A DNA stretch of 64,000 bases, taken from assembly GCA_021790195.1 (NCBI GenBank), contig JAJYIF010000010.1, forward strand, positions 53,890 through 117,889, written 5' to 3'. The position numbers and the translations under genes are program-made. Source of the DNA: Nitrospirota bacterium. GTDB lineage: Bacteria; Nitrospirota; Thermodesulfovibrionia; Thermodesulfovibrionales; UBA9159. How positions within the stretch are numbered: the stretch's first letter is position 1; every line of letters starts with the position of its first letter. The notes under the pieces are model-generated. The model searched no databases, was not told where the DNA came from, and saw nothing but the letters and a program-made list of their open reading frames with translations. Shown here piece by piece: positions 1 to 8,687 of the stretch.

Positions 1-593
1 AACTTCTCCGGTATCTTCTCGATGCCGGCCTTTACTTTCGACGACTCGCGCTTTCCCGGAAGCACAATGCCCTTGACATGTGAAACCCTGGTCGTCGTAC
101 GAAGAAGGACCGGCGTATCGAAATCCTCGCTTATCCGGAACGCGATCTTGACGAATTCCTTGGCCTCTGCCGGGTCAGAAGGCTCCAGCATCGGGACCTT
201 TGCGGCAAAGGCATAGTTCCTGTTGTCCTGCTCATTCTGGGAGCTGTGCATCTCCGGGTCATCAGCCGTGACAATGACCAGTCCGCCCCTCACGCCTGTG
301 TAAGCCGCCGTAAAGAGCGGGTCTGCGGCAATATTGAGACCGACGTGCTTCATGGAGGCCATGGCCCTCACGCCGGCAAACGAAGCGCCCAGGGCCACTT
401 CCACAGCTACTTTCTCATTCGGGGACCATTCCGCATACACACCTTTGTATTTCGAGATGTTCTCGATTATCTCGGTTGAAGGCGTTCCGGGATATGCGGA
501 TGCGACCCTGACCCCTGACTCATATGCGCCGAGGGCTATCGCTTCATTCCCGGAAAGAAAAACTCTTTTCTCAATATCTGTTTTAGATTTCAT
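1..593 (-). CDS. iorA: Indolepyruvate:ferredoxin oxidoreductase, alpha subunit (5' part only)
   Basis: The gene runs off the left edge; 197 N-terminal codons are present from the ATG at 593. The protein starts MKSKTDIEKRVFLSGNEAIA and continues with the AYPGTPSTEI and EWSPNEKVAVEVALGAS blocks and the DDPEMHSSQNEQDNR segment, which are typical of the N-terminal pyruvate:ferredoxin-oxidoreductase-like domain of IorA. With IorB, the family oxidatively decarboxylates aryl pyruvates to aryl-acetyl-CoA, reducing ferredoxin, in anaerobes (or runs in reverse for aromatic amino-acid synthesis). The C-terminal ferredoxin domain and iorB would lie outside the window. No strong Shine-Dalgarno is visible before the ATG. 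Confidence 0.9.
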   Translation of the reverse strand, partial: MKSKTDIEKRVFLSGNEAIALGAYESGVRVASAYPGTPSTEIIENISKYKGVYAEWSPNEKVAVEVALGASFAGVRAMASMKHVGLNIAADPLFTAAYTGVRGGLVIVTADDPEMHSSQNEQDNRNYAFAAKVPMLEPSDPAEAKEFVKIAFRISEDFDTPVLLRTTTRVSHVKGIVLPGKRESSKVKAGIEKIPEK

Positions 594-638
594 ATACAAA
601 AAATCCGGAGATTAGGTTATCACACCAACCCGTCATTT

Positions 639-1442
639 TCAACCGCCGGCCGACCTTAGCAGATTGTCGGCATTCCCGCTCAGAATCAGACCTTCCAGCT
701 CCTCTCCGAGATCAAGTCCCCTGAGAAGGGACAAGGTCTTGCCCTGGTCCGTCCAGGGGGAATCGGTCCCGAAAAGAATATAGCCGGGGGGATGGCCAAG
801 GATCATCTTCTTAGCCCTGTCCCCGGGCAGATACTCAAGGGAAAAAGATATCTCCATAAAGACCGGTTTCCCTATCAATAATTCTTCCACCTCCTGCCAC
901 TGTTCCCACGAGCCGAGATGGGTCGTCACCAATTTGAGCTCGGGGAAGGCATCTTTGACTTTCACGATCTTCAGGGGGTCCGCCTTCTTTATCCTCGGAA
1001 AGGCGAAGTCGAAGCCGGTGTGGACCACCATGATCAGGTTTTCTTTGCTTATCCCTTCATATATAGGGAAAAGCCGCTCATCGTCGAGATTGAAATCCTG
1101 ATAATACGGATGAAATTTCACCCCCTTGAACCCCTCGCCCTTTATCTGCCGGACCCTCTCCCTGAACTTGGAATCTGACGGATGAAATGAAGGGAACGGT
1201 ATGATCCTGTCCGATTTGACCTTCACAGACCATGCGAAGATCGGCTCAAATTGGGACGGCTTTGTCGCGATTGAGCAGACCACACTCCTCCCGATACCGT
1301 AACGGTCCATAGAACCCAGCAATGACGCTATCTTTCCATTAAGGCAGGCATTGACTCCGCCTTCCCTTTCCAGTGTCTTCATCGCTCTTTCCGCCAGGTC
1401 ATCGGGGAAGGCATGGGTATGAAAATCCACAATTCCTCTCAC
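639..1442 (-). CDS. Amidohydrolase-2 family metal-dependent hydrolase
   Basis: 267 aa. The N-terminal DFHTHAFPDD carries the HxH metal motif of the TIM-barrel amidohydrolase superfamily. GVKFHPYYQ and VVHTGFDFAFP supply further barrel-end histidines, and FGTDSPW near the C-terminus carries the conserved metal-binding Asp. Length and motif order fit the Amidohydro_2 (PF04909) group, which contains decarboxylases and hydrolases of small ring compounds; the substrate cannot be read from the sequence. It sits 45 nt upstream of iorA on the same strand, so co-transcription is possible. No signal peptide is visible, so the protein is probably cytoplasmic. Confidence 0.8.
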   Translation of the reverse strand: MRGIVDFHTHAFPDDLAERAMKTLEREGGVNACLNGKIASLLGSMDRYGIGRSVVCSIATKPSQFEPIFAWSVKVKSDRIIPFPSFHPSDSKFRERVRQIKGEGFKGVKFHPYYQDFNLDDERLFPIYEGISKENLIMVVHTGFDFAFPRIKKADPLKIVKVKDAFPELKLVTTHLGSWEQWQEVEELLIGKPVFMEISFSLEYLPGDRAKKMILGHPPGYILFGTDSPWTDQGKTLSLLRGLDLGEELEGLILSGNADNLLRSAGG

Positions 1443-1660
1443 AGCTTGAGTATTATATGACAGTCTGGACGCGTTTTAAAAGACAGGCGGCGTACAAAGC
1501 GAGATTTATTAATTATATTTATAAGCCGATTAGGAAAATATACTTGAACTGCATGTTCCCTAACGCTTATTATTTCGGCGGGTGGAGAACGCTTTCCTAA
1601 ACAGAGCGCAGAACGAAAAACCGTGACATTTAATCTATTTCAATTAAAAGGAGGAGAAGC

Positions 1661-3049
1661 ATGAAGAAGTATCTCTTAAGGGCTTTCTTATTAGCAGCCG
1701 TAAGTATTGTTTTTGTCGCAAACGCCTACGCCGAGATCAAAGTTGACTACGGTGCGGCCTTCAGACTCAGGCAGGAGATATGGGACGATGCCGTGGATTT
1801 GGGCACCAGCCAGGCCGACAGGAATTTTATCCGTCTCAGAACCTCCGTATGGGGCAAAGCCGACTTTACGCCGGACCTGGGCGCATACTTGAGACTCACT
1901 AACGAAGCAAAGGATTACGCCTTAGGCCCTTTTAAGGCATATAAAACGAATCCGAACAGGGACAACCTCGATCCTGACGAGCTTGTCATCGACAACCTTT
2001 ATGCCGATGCCAAGAATGTATTCGGTCTTCCTGTAGATCTCAGGATAGGCAGGCAGGATTTTATAGGCGTCTATGGCGAAGGGTTCCTCTTTATGGACGG
2101 CACACCCGGCGACGGATCCAGGACATTTTATTTCAACGCGGCAAGGGTCAACGTCAAGGTGAATCCCTGTTTCAATTTCGATCTGACCTATATCACCGAC
2201 CCGAAGACGGATATTTATATGCCGTCCATACATCCGGCGGTGCGCGGCCCTTTATATGTCGACAATAAGAAACTCCTGACCGGCTCCAACGAGCAGGCAT
2301 TTCTTGTCTATGGCAGGGGCAAGTTGCTGGACAATCTCACAATCGAGCCTTATTACGTGTATAAGACAGAGCAGCCCATAAACGGCGGAATCGACCTCAC
2401 GAAGCTTAAGCTGAACACGATCGGAGCAAGGGCCCTTTATTCGATCAACTCCTGGAATTTCGGAGGGGAATTTGCGCACCAGTGGGGCGAGTACGACAGC
2501 GGAAGAGACAGGACCGGCAACGGCGGCTACGTCTTCGTGAACCGCAAATACGATGCCATAACCTGGAAACCGGAATTTGATCTTCGCTATGTGTACCTTT
2601 CCGGCAACAAGAGCAGTTTTGACGTGGCCCATCCGGGCAACGACAAGGTTAACACATGGGACCCCCTCTTCTCCAGAAACCCGTACTGGAACGAGCTCCT
2701 CATTTACACCCTCGTCGGAGAGACCGCGAAGTTCGGCGGGCCGATCCCCGGATACTGGACAAACATGGAGATAGCGAAGGCGACGTTCAAACTGAACTTC
2801 ACTCCTACTACGAATCTTGCTCTCGCGTATCAGTATCTCTGGGCTCCCGAAAGCACGAAGGGTCTCAATCCGGCTTTGTTCTCCAACAGCGGCACCTCGA
2901 GAGGACATCTTCCGACCGCCATTCTGAATCACGCATTCTCTAAGAATATCGACGGGATGCTTCAGCTCGAATACTTTGTGCCCGAGGGATTCTACGCAGT
3001 TAAGGACAATGCTACGTTTTTCAGGTGGCAGCTGCAGTTCAGGATATAA
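1661..3049 (+). CDS. Alginate-export-type outer-membrane beta-barrel porin
   Basis: 462 aa, with a clean signal peptide (MKKYLLRAFLLAAVSIVFVA, then NAYA and predicted cleavage). The mature part is rich in alternating aromatic and charged strands (for example LRLRTSVWGKADF, DLRIGRQDF) and ends in an aromatic-rich strand FRWQLQFRI, typical of Gram-negative outer-membrane barrels. The segments FRLRQEIWDD and LRIGRQ match what is known of the alginate_exp/porin family. Start chosen because AAAAGGAGGAG lies immediately upstream. It stands alone, followed by an inverted repeat that probably terminates it. The substrate is unknown; the family name does not prove alginate transport. Confidence 0.75.
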   Translation: MKKYLLRAFLLAAVSIVFVANAYAEIKVDYGAAFRLRQEIWDDAVDLGTSQADRNFIRLRTSVWGKADFTPDLGAYLRLTNEAKDYALGPFKAYKTNPNRDNLDPDELVIDNLYADAKNVFGLPVDLRIGRQDFIGVYGEGFLFMDGTPGDGSRTFYFNAARVNVKVNPCFNFDLTYITDPKTDIYMPSIHPAVRGPLYVDNKKLLTGSNEQAFLVYGRGKLLDNLTIEPYYVYKTEQPINGGIDLTKLKLNTIGARALYSINSWNFGGEFAHQWGEYDSGRDRTGNGGYVFVNRKYDAITWKPEFDLRYVYLSGNKSSFDVAHPGNDKVNTWDPLFSRNPYWNELLIYTLVGETAKFGGPIPGYWTNMEIAKATFKLNFTPTTNLALAYQYLWAPESTKGLNPALFSNSGTSRGHLPTAILNHAFSKNIDGMLQLEYFVPEGFYAVKDNATFFRWQLQFRI

Positions 3050-3063
3050 TCTCCTTTCAATAT

Positions 3064-3104
3064 CTCAGGGAGAGAGACCGCATTTCGCGGACTCTCTCCC
3101 TGAG
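3064..3104 (+). terminator. Inverted repeat after the porin gene
   Basis: CTCAGGGAGAGAG pairs with CTCTCTCCCTGAG around a short CG-rich loop, giving a 13-bp stem 15 nt after the porin stop codon. There is no long T-tract, so intrinsic termination would be imperfect; it may also stabilise the mRNA 3' end. Confidence 0.55.
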
Positions 3105-3259
3105 AATACCGCAAGAATCCTCCTTCATTCCATTTCGAATCCAAACCGTTAATGACCTATTCGGAGGCCTGAAAAGGGGGACCACCGTATAGCGCAAGCC
3201 CGCTCTTTATCAAAAGGCCGCATTCGGGTTAAAATGTTGTCCTGATAACCAGATTAGCT

Positions 3260-4570
3260 TTGTCCTCGAAAGAGATGGAAAAGCCAGATGACCTCCCCGA
3301 TATGATGTCCGGCCCGGGTACCAGCCCAAGAGGGACTCGCCCGATGTCGGTCTGGTCGGTCCTAATCGGCGCCATTGCCGTCGTACTCATAACCGCAATC
3401 ACCATATATGTTCTTCGTCAGCAGGCCGACAAGAGCCAGAAGACAGTGGCCTTCCTTGTCCGTCTTCAGGGAGACCTGAACCAATTGAATACATTGGAGT
3501 GGCAGATCGTAGGCGCCAAGAGAATCTCTCCGAGGACCTCGATCGAGATGCAGAAGGCAGGCGACCAGGCGAGACTCACATTAAGTGAATTGAAGCTTGT
3601 CAATCCCGATGAAAAAAGGGTCCAGGATATTATCGAGGCATACAACGAGTATGAGACTACTCTCCGTGAGGAGTCGCAAACCATTGTTGCGCGCCTGTTC
3701 GAGCAGTCAAGGGTGGTGGACCGCGTGCGTGTGGACCCTGCTTTCCAGAGACTTAACGAAACGGTTGCGCGTGCCATAGTAATATACGGTCTTCAGGAGA
3801 AGCAAAAAGACAACTCGGCGTTTCTGGTCTCCATACTGATCTTTGTTGTTGCCGCTGTGCTGGTCAGTCTGCTGTTCCGGCGGTTCGAAAAGGCCCGCCT
3901 GACAGTCGAGCTGATGAATGCCGAGAGAAAGGTGTTGCGCAGCCTTTCGGCGCATCTCGAAAGCGTCAGGGAAGACGAAAGAATGAGGATCGCCCGTGAG
4001 ATCCACGACGAGCTGGGTCAGGTACTGACGGCCCTGAAGATGGACCTTGCCTATCTGACGGTCAAGAAGGCGGACCCCTCCCTCGATGAGAAGACGAAAC
4101 CGATGCTCGAAATGATCGATTCCACAATCCAAACAGTGAAAAGGATATCTTCGGAATTGAGGCCCGGAGTGCTGGACGACCTGGGACTCATCGCAGCAAT
4201 AGAATGGCAGGCGTGCGAGTTCCAAAAAAGGACCGGGATCGAGTGTGCGGTAAGCTTCAGCCCCAAGCACATTATTCTGGATAGGGACCGCGCCACCGCA
4301 ATATTCCGCATCTTTCAGGAGGCCGTGACAAATGTGATCCGCCATGCGGAAGCGACAAGAGTCGATATAAGGCTTGAGGAAAAAGATGGACAGATAGTGC
4401 TTTGCGTCAACGACAACGGCAAGGGTGTCACCGAGGAGCAGATATCCAGCCCCTCGTCGTTCGGTCTCGTGGGGATCCGGGAGAGGGCCTACTTTGCCGG
4501 CGGGAAGGTCAAGATCAGCGGCGTACCGGACAGAGGGACGTCTTTAGAAGTGGTTATACCAAGCGTGTGA
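3260..4570 (+). CDS. Membrane sensor histidine kinase, NarX/DegS (HisKA_3) type
   Basis: 436 aa from a TTG start at 3260; an ATG at 3275 is an equally possible start. Transmembrane helices lie at about residues 33-52 and 187-207, flanking a roughly 130-residue helical sensor region resembling four-helix-bundle chemosensory input domains. The cytoplasmic part has a HisKA_3 dimerisation helix with REIHDELGQVLTALK (phospho-acceptor H249) and an HATPase_c domain with EAVTNVIRHAEA (N box) and NDNGKGV (G1 box). Such kinases phosphorylate LuxR-type (NarL) response regulators. No partner is adjacent, since fabH converges 18 nt downstream, so this is an orphan kinase here and its signal is unknown. 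Confidence 0.85.
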   Translation: MSSKEMEKPDDLPDMMSGPGTSPRGTRPMSVWSVLIGAIAVVLITAITIYVLRQQADKSQKTVAFLVRLQGDLNQLNTLEWQIVGAKRISPRTSIEMQKAGDQARLTLSELKLVNPDEKRVQDIIEAYNEYETTLREESQTIVARLFEQSRVVDRVRVDPAFQRLNETVARAIVIYGLQEKQKDNSAFLVSILIFVVAAVLVSLLFRRFEKARLTVELMNAERKVLRSLSAHLESVREDERMRIAREIHDELGQVLTALKMDLAYLTVKKADPSLDEKTKPMLEMIDSTIQTVKRISSELRPGVLDDLGLIAAIEWQACEFQKRTGIECAVSFSPKHIILDRDRATAIFRIFQEAVTNVIRHAEATRVDIRLEEKDGQIVLCVNDNGKGVTEEQISSPSSFGLVGIRERAYFAGGKVKISGVPDRGTSLEVVIPSV

Positions 4571-4587
4571 CGGCGCACACATTCCTC

Positions 4588-5568
4588 TCACCATCTGATC
4601 AGCGCCGATGCCCAGGTGAGTCCGCCCCCGAAGGCTTCGAGGAGGATATAATCTCCGTCCCTCACCCTTCCACACCTTACGGCTTCGTCGAGAGCAAACG
4701 GTATTGAGGCGGCGGAGGTGTTTCCATAGCGATCGAGATTCACTGCGACTTTGTCCATCGGGAGGCCTATCCTACTGGCAGTTGCCTGAATTATCCTGAG
4801 ATTTGCCTGGTGCGGCACAAGGAGAGCAAGGTCCGCTGGCTTCAGCTTGTTCTCGTCGAGGGTTTCGAGGACAAGACCTTCCAGCGTCCTTACGGCGATC
4901 TTGAACGTCTCATTGCCTTTCATCTTTATGAAGTGCTGCTTCTTCCTGAGCGTTTCTTTTGAGGCCGGATACCTCGATCCGCCCCCGGGCGTGTGCAGAA
5001 GGTCCCACATGCTGCCGTCGGAATGTATCTTCGTGCACAGGATCCCCCTGTCTTCGTTGACGGCCTCCAATATCGCCGCACCGGCTGCGTCCCCGAAAAG
5101 CACGCAGGTCGTCCTGTCCTCCCAGTCGGTAAACTTTGTGAGAACCTCCGCGCCGACTACCAGCACCCTCCTATATGCCCCGCTCTTGATGAAGGCGTTG
5201 GCGACAGACAGGCCGTATATGAAGCCGGAGCAAGCGGCATTTACGTCGAAGGCGGCCGCCCTCTTCGCCTCGAGCCTGTCCTGCAATATGCACGCAGTGG
5301 CCGGCAGCGACATGTCCCCGGTCACTGTTGCAACTATGATCAGCTCGATGTCCCTGGCCTTCAGTCCTGAACCCTTGAGCGCCTCCCTCGCGGCCACATA
5401 CGCAAGATCGGAAGCTGCCTGCTTCTCATCCGCAATCCTGCGCTCCTTGATGCCGGTCCTCTCGGTGATCCATTCGTCGGATGTATCGACCATCTTCTCA
5501 AGGTCGAAATTCGTGAGGACCTTTTCGGGAGCGTACGAGCCCGTGGCTATGATCCTCGCCCGTATCAT
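4588..5568 (-). CDS. fabH: Beta-ketoacyl-ACP synthase III
   Basis: 326 aa. It condenses an acyl-CoA primer with malonyl-ACP to start fatty-acid synthesis. The catalytic triad is visible: C113 in VNAACSGF, H253 in VPHQANLR and N283 in RYGNTSAAS. The length is standard. It is the last gene of the DUF177-rpmF-plsX-fabH operon and overlaps plsX by 4 nt, indicating translational coupling. The order rpmF-plsX-fabH is conserved widely in bacteria. Confidence 0.97.
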   Translation of the reverse strand: MIRARIIATGSYAPEKVLTNFDLEKMVDTSDEWITERTGIKERRIADEKQAASDLAYVAAREALKGSGLKARDIELIIVATVTGDMSLPATACILQDRLEAKRAAAFDVNAACSGFIYGLSVANAFIKSGAYRRVLVVGAEVLTKFTDWEDRTTCVLFGDAAGAAILEAVNEDRGILCTKIHSDGSMWDLLHTPGGGSRYPASKETLRKKQHFIKMKGNETFKIAVRTLEGLVLETLDENKLKPADLALLVPHQANLRIIQATASRIGLPMDKVAVNLDRYGNTSAASIPFALDEAVRCGRVRDGDYILLEAFGGGLTWASALIRW

Positions 5569-6578
5569 ACCGACCCCGGCCTGACTTGATAAGCCTCGAT
5601 TTCTTCCGTTATGGCCCCGTATACCTTCTTCCTGGAAAATTCCGAAGCCACCTTGAGAGCATTTCTTATGGCCTTCGAAGAAGACCTCCCGTGGCTGATT
5701 ATGCAGGTGCCGTTTATGCCGAGGAGGGGCGCACCGCCGTATTCCGCATAATCTGTCTTCTTCTTGAAATTCTTCAGGGCGGGCTTCATCAAGAGATAGG
5801 CGATCCTCCCGGCGGCTACCTCAGCTATCTCCCTCTTGAGCATCTTCATAATGACCTCAGCCAGGCCTTCGCTGGTCTTGAGAACTATGTTCCCTATAAA
5901 GCCGTCGCATACTACAACGTCGGCGTCGCCGGAAAAGATGTCCTTACCCTCTATGTTGCCGATAAACCGCATCTCTGAATCCTTCAGGAGCTTAAACGTC
6001 TCCTTTGTGAGAAGGTTGCCTTTTGTGTCCTCTTCGCCGATGCTCAAAAGCGCAACCTTCGGCTCTGGATTGCTGAACATCGCCCTGCAGTAAGCGTTCC
6101 CCATCAAGGCGAACTGGAGGAGGTTTTTCGGCGCGCAATCGACATTTGCTCCTGCATCTACCAGAATAAAAGGTCTCTTTAGCGTCGGCATTAGAGTAGC
6201 AATAGCGGGCCGTTCGACTCCCTTTGACGCCCCGAGAAGCAAAAGAGATATTGCCATCGCGACTCCGGAATGGCCCGCGCTCACGACCGCGTCGGCGTCC
6301 TGGCTCCTGACAAGCTCCACCGCCTTCCTTATGGAAGAATCCTTCTTCTTTCTTACGGCGGCCAGGGCTGGTTCATCCATCCCCACGGTCTGGGACGCAT
6401 GCTTTATATGAAGTCTGTTAAGCGGGAATCTCTTCCCGGAAAGTTCTCTCTTTATGGAAGGTTCATCGCCGACAAGAACGATATCAATATCTTCACTCTC
6501 ATTGATCGTTTCAACGGCCCCCTCGACGGTAACAGCGGGGGCAAAATCGCCCCCCATAGCATCAAGGGCAACTTTCAT
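5565..6578 (-). CDS. plsX: Phosphate acyltransferase PlsX
   Basis: 337 aa, beginning MKVALDAMGGDFAPAVTVEG, the typical PlsX N-terminus. The family makes acyl-phosphate from acyl-ACP, feeding PlsY in phosphatidate synthesis. GHSGVAMAISLLLLG, DAGANVDCAPKNLLQFA and YAEYGGAPLLGINGTCIISHG are diagnostic blocks. It overlaps rpmF upstream by 4 nt and fabH downstream by 4 nt, so the three are translated in series. Confidence 0.97.
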   Translation of the reverse strand: MKVALDAMGGDFAPAVTVEGAVETINESEDIDIVLVGDEPSIKRELSGKRFPLNRLHIKHASQTVGMDEPALAAVRKKKDSSIRKAVELVRSQDADAVVSAGHSGVAMAISLLLLGASKGVERPAIATLMPTLKRPFILVDAGANVDCAPKNLLQFALMGNAYCRAMFSNPEPKVALLSIGEEDTKGNLLTKETFKLLKDSEMRFIGNIEGKDIFSGDADVVVCDGFIGNIVLKTSEGLAEVIMKMLKREIAEVAAGRIAYLLMKPALKNFKKKTDYAEYGGAPLLGINGTCIISHGRSSSKAIRNALKVASEFSRKKVYGAITEEIEAYQVRPGSV

Positions 6579-6760
6579 TCCTTCTCGACGATTTCGAGAA
6601 TCTTGCGCCCGTCATAAGAGCCGCAGCTCTGACAGACCCTGTGGGACTCCTTCAGCTCCTTGCACTCCGGACAGGCGCTGAGATTGGGCATCTGTCCCTT
6701 CCAGCTTGCCCTCCTCTTGTCCCTTCTTGTTCTCGTATGTCTATGCGTAGGATTTGCCAC
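6575..6760 (-). CDS. rpmF: 50S ribosomal protein L32
   Basis: 61 aa, starting MANPTHRHTRTRRDKRRASW, the family signature. The C-terminal half has the zinc-ribbon cysteines CPEC and CQSC, so this is the Zn-binding (C+) form of L32. It lies between the DUF177 gene (3-nt gap) and plsX (4-nt overlap). Confidence 0.97.
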   Translation of the reverse strand: MANPTHRHTRTRRDKRRASWKGQMPNLSACPECKELKESHRVCQSCGSYDGRKILEIVEKE

Positions 6761-6763
6761 TTC

Positions 6764-7276
6764 TTACTCCTTTCCTTTATCGAAGAATTTCTTTAAAACA
6801 GCCAATCTCGGGTCAGGTCCGTTCGACGCACATGAGCATGCCCCGACGTTCAGGTCCGCGCCGCACCGTGGACACAGCCCCTTGCAGGACTCACTGCATA
6901 GCGGTTTCATGGGAACGGTGAGGATTATCTGTTCCGTGACCAGTTCCTCAATGTCCAGCTCGTCCCCTTTATAAAATCCCATATCGAGTTCATCTTCCTT
7001 GACCTCATGTTTGTCTTCTCCCTTGAGCTCTTCCACAGGGTGATAAACTACATTTACACTTGCCTCAATTTCCTTAGGGAACCTGGCCAGACATCTGCTG
7101 CACTGTAGCTCAACGCCCGCGACAATGCCGCCCTTCACAAAGACCTCGGGACCCGCCTTCTCGATCCTCAGTTTAGTCCTGACGGGAGTCAATAACTGGA
7201 TGGCGTTCGATGCGACCGTCTCTTCGAAGTCAAGATCAAGCCCCTCATCGGTTATTTCGGACAACACTATCTTCAT
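6764..7276 (-). CDS. YceD/DUF177 family protein
   Basis: 170 aa. The N-terminal half holds CSRCLARF, typical of the DUF177 (YceD, PF02620) family, and the C-terminus has CSESCKGLCPRCGADLN, a likely metal-binding Cys cluster. The family is almost always directly upstream of rpmF, as here. In E. coli and plants it is linked to 23S rRNA accumulation or processing. It opens a four-gene operon with rpmF, plsX and fabH. Confidence 0.9.
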   Translation of the reverse strand: MKIVLSEITDEGLDLDFEETVASNAIQLLTPVRTKLRIEKAGPEVFVKGGIVAGVELQCSRCLARFPKEIEASVNVVYHPVEELKGEDKHEVKEDELDMGFYKGDELDIEELVTEQIILTVPMKPLCSESCKGLCPRCGADLNVGACSCASNGPDPRLAVLKKFFDKGKE

Positions 7277-7421
7277 TATGAAAGACCATCCAAGACTGTA
7301 ATTATAACAGAAAATTGAAAGAGGTTGTCAAATTTCGCAGCGCCCTGACGGTAGGAAGATACGAGATTTAAGGACCGCAGCAGACAAAAATAAAGAACTC
7401 TCATAATACTATAAATATTCC

Positions 7422-7450
7422 TTGACATGGTATATATGTTTTGATAACAT
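7422..7450 (+). promoter_or_regulatory. Sigma-70-type promoter for the hydrogenase operon
   Basis: TTGACA at 7422-7427 and TAACAT at 7445-7450 are separated by exactly 17 nt. The element lies 132 nt upstream of the small-subunit ATG, in the AT-rich divergent space between the DUF177 gene and the hydrogenase genes. No sigma-54 -24/-12 element was noticed. Confidence 0.6.
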
Positions 7451-7582
7451 TTTGTCAGAAAGAAGGAGATTAGGAGGATTGAAGGCCTGTCCGAACGGTA
7501 TGGTCTTTATTTAAGTATAGCGCAACGAGGGTTATGGGCTTTTCTCGCGATGAATGTTTCAAAACCACGGAGGTGAATCTTC

Positions 7583-8671
7583 ATGAGCACTGTCAGAGAT
7601 GACCAAAGTATCTGGGAGGGACTTTCGAAGAAAGGCGTTTCGAGAAGAGACTTCATGAAGTTCTGTTCAACCATGGCTGCCACGCTGGCACTGCCATCCA
7701 GCTTTGTCCCCCGGATTGCAGAGGCGCTCGAGAAGAAACAGAAGCCGTATGCCGTATGGCTCGAATTCCAGGACTGCGCGGGAGACACCGAGTCCATCTT
7801 GCGCGCAACAAAACCTACCATTGCTCAGATAGTCCTTGATGTGATCTCTTTGGAATATCATGAGACGATCATGGCAGGCGCGGGAAAAGCTGCGGAAAAG
7901 GCTAGGGACGACGTAGTAAAGAACCAGAAAGGCAAGTATATCGCCATCGTCGAAGGGGCCATTCCGACAAAAGACGGCGGCATCTACTGCACTATAGCAG
8001 GCAGGACGGCACTCGACATTGCAAAGGAAGTCTGCGGCAACGCTGCCTTCACTATTAACGTCGGCTCCTGCTCCTGCTGGGGCGGCGTTCCGAGCGCAAA
8101 TCCGAACCCCACGGGGGCGGTGGGCACCGGCGAGGCGGTATCGGGAATAACCTATGTGAACATCCCGGGCTGCGCACACAATGTTGAGAACGCAACCGCC
8201 ACGATAGTCCACTATCTGACTTTCGGATCTCTCCCGCCCGTAGACAGCCACCACCGTCCGCTCTTCGGCTATGGCAAGAGGATCCATGACAACTGCGAGA
8301 GACGCGCACACTTCGATGCGGGCCAGTTCGTGAGGAAGTGGGGAGACGAAGGCCACAGGCGCGGCTGGTGCCTTTACGAGATGGGCTGCAAGGGGCCGGA
8401 GGCCTATTACAACTGCCCCACCGTGAAATATAATTCCGGAACATGCTGGCCTGTCCAGGCCGGACATCCCTGCATGGCCTGCGCGGCAGATCATAACTGG
8501 GACGCCTTCGGACCGATCTACAAGAGACTCGAGAATGTTCCAGGAGCAGGTTATCAGACATCTGCAGATAAGATAGGTCTTGGTGTTGCAGCGGTAGCGG
8601 CAGCCGGTGTCGCAGCCCATGCAATTGCAAGGGCTGTAAAGGGCAAACCCAAAGACGAGGAAGATAAATAA
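7583..8671 (+). CDS. hyaA: [NiFe] hydrogenase small subunit, Tat-exported, membrane-anchored
   Basis: 362 aa; electron-transfer subunit of a group 1 type uptake hydrogenase. A Tat signal is present (SRRDFMKF, residues 20-27), with a C-terminal hydrophobic anchor at about 331-350, so the enzyme faces the periplasm. Cluster ligands: distal H235, C238, C263, C269; medial C278, C297, C300 with P290 kept (WPVQAGHPC), which implies [3Fe-4S]. Proximal ligands are C65, C163 and C197, but the fourth ligand position is D68 (DCAGDTES instead of CxxC). Asp at this position is known from actinobacterial-type (group 1h) hydrogenase of Ralstonia. C165 (GSCSCWGG) and C288 (TCWP) are extra cysteines close to cluster ligands. 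GGAGGTG precedes the ATG. Confidence 0.95.
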   Translation: MSTVRDDQSIWEGLSKKGVSRRDFMKFCSTMAATLALPSSFVPRIAEALEKKQKPYAVWLEFQDCAGDTESILRATKPTIAQIVLDVISLEYHETIMAGAGKAAEKARDDVVKNQKGKYIAIVEGAIPTKDGGIYCTIAGRTALDIAKEVCGNAAFTINVGSCSCWGGVPSANPNPTGAVGTGEAVSGITYVNIPGCAHNVENATATIVHYLTFGSLPPVDSHHRPLFGYGKRIHDNCERRAHFDAGQFVRKWGDEGHRRGWCLYEMGCKGPEAYYNCPTVKYNSGTCWPVQAGHPCMACAADHNWDAFGPIYKRLENVPGAGYQTSADKIGLGVAAVAAAGVAAHAIARAVKGKPKDEEDK

Positions 8672-8687
8672 ATAAAGGAGGATTGGA

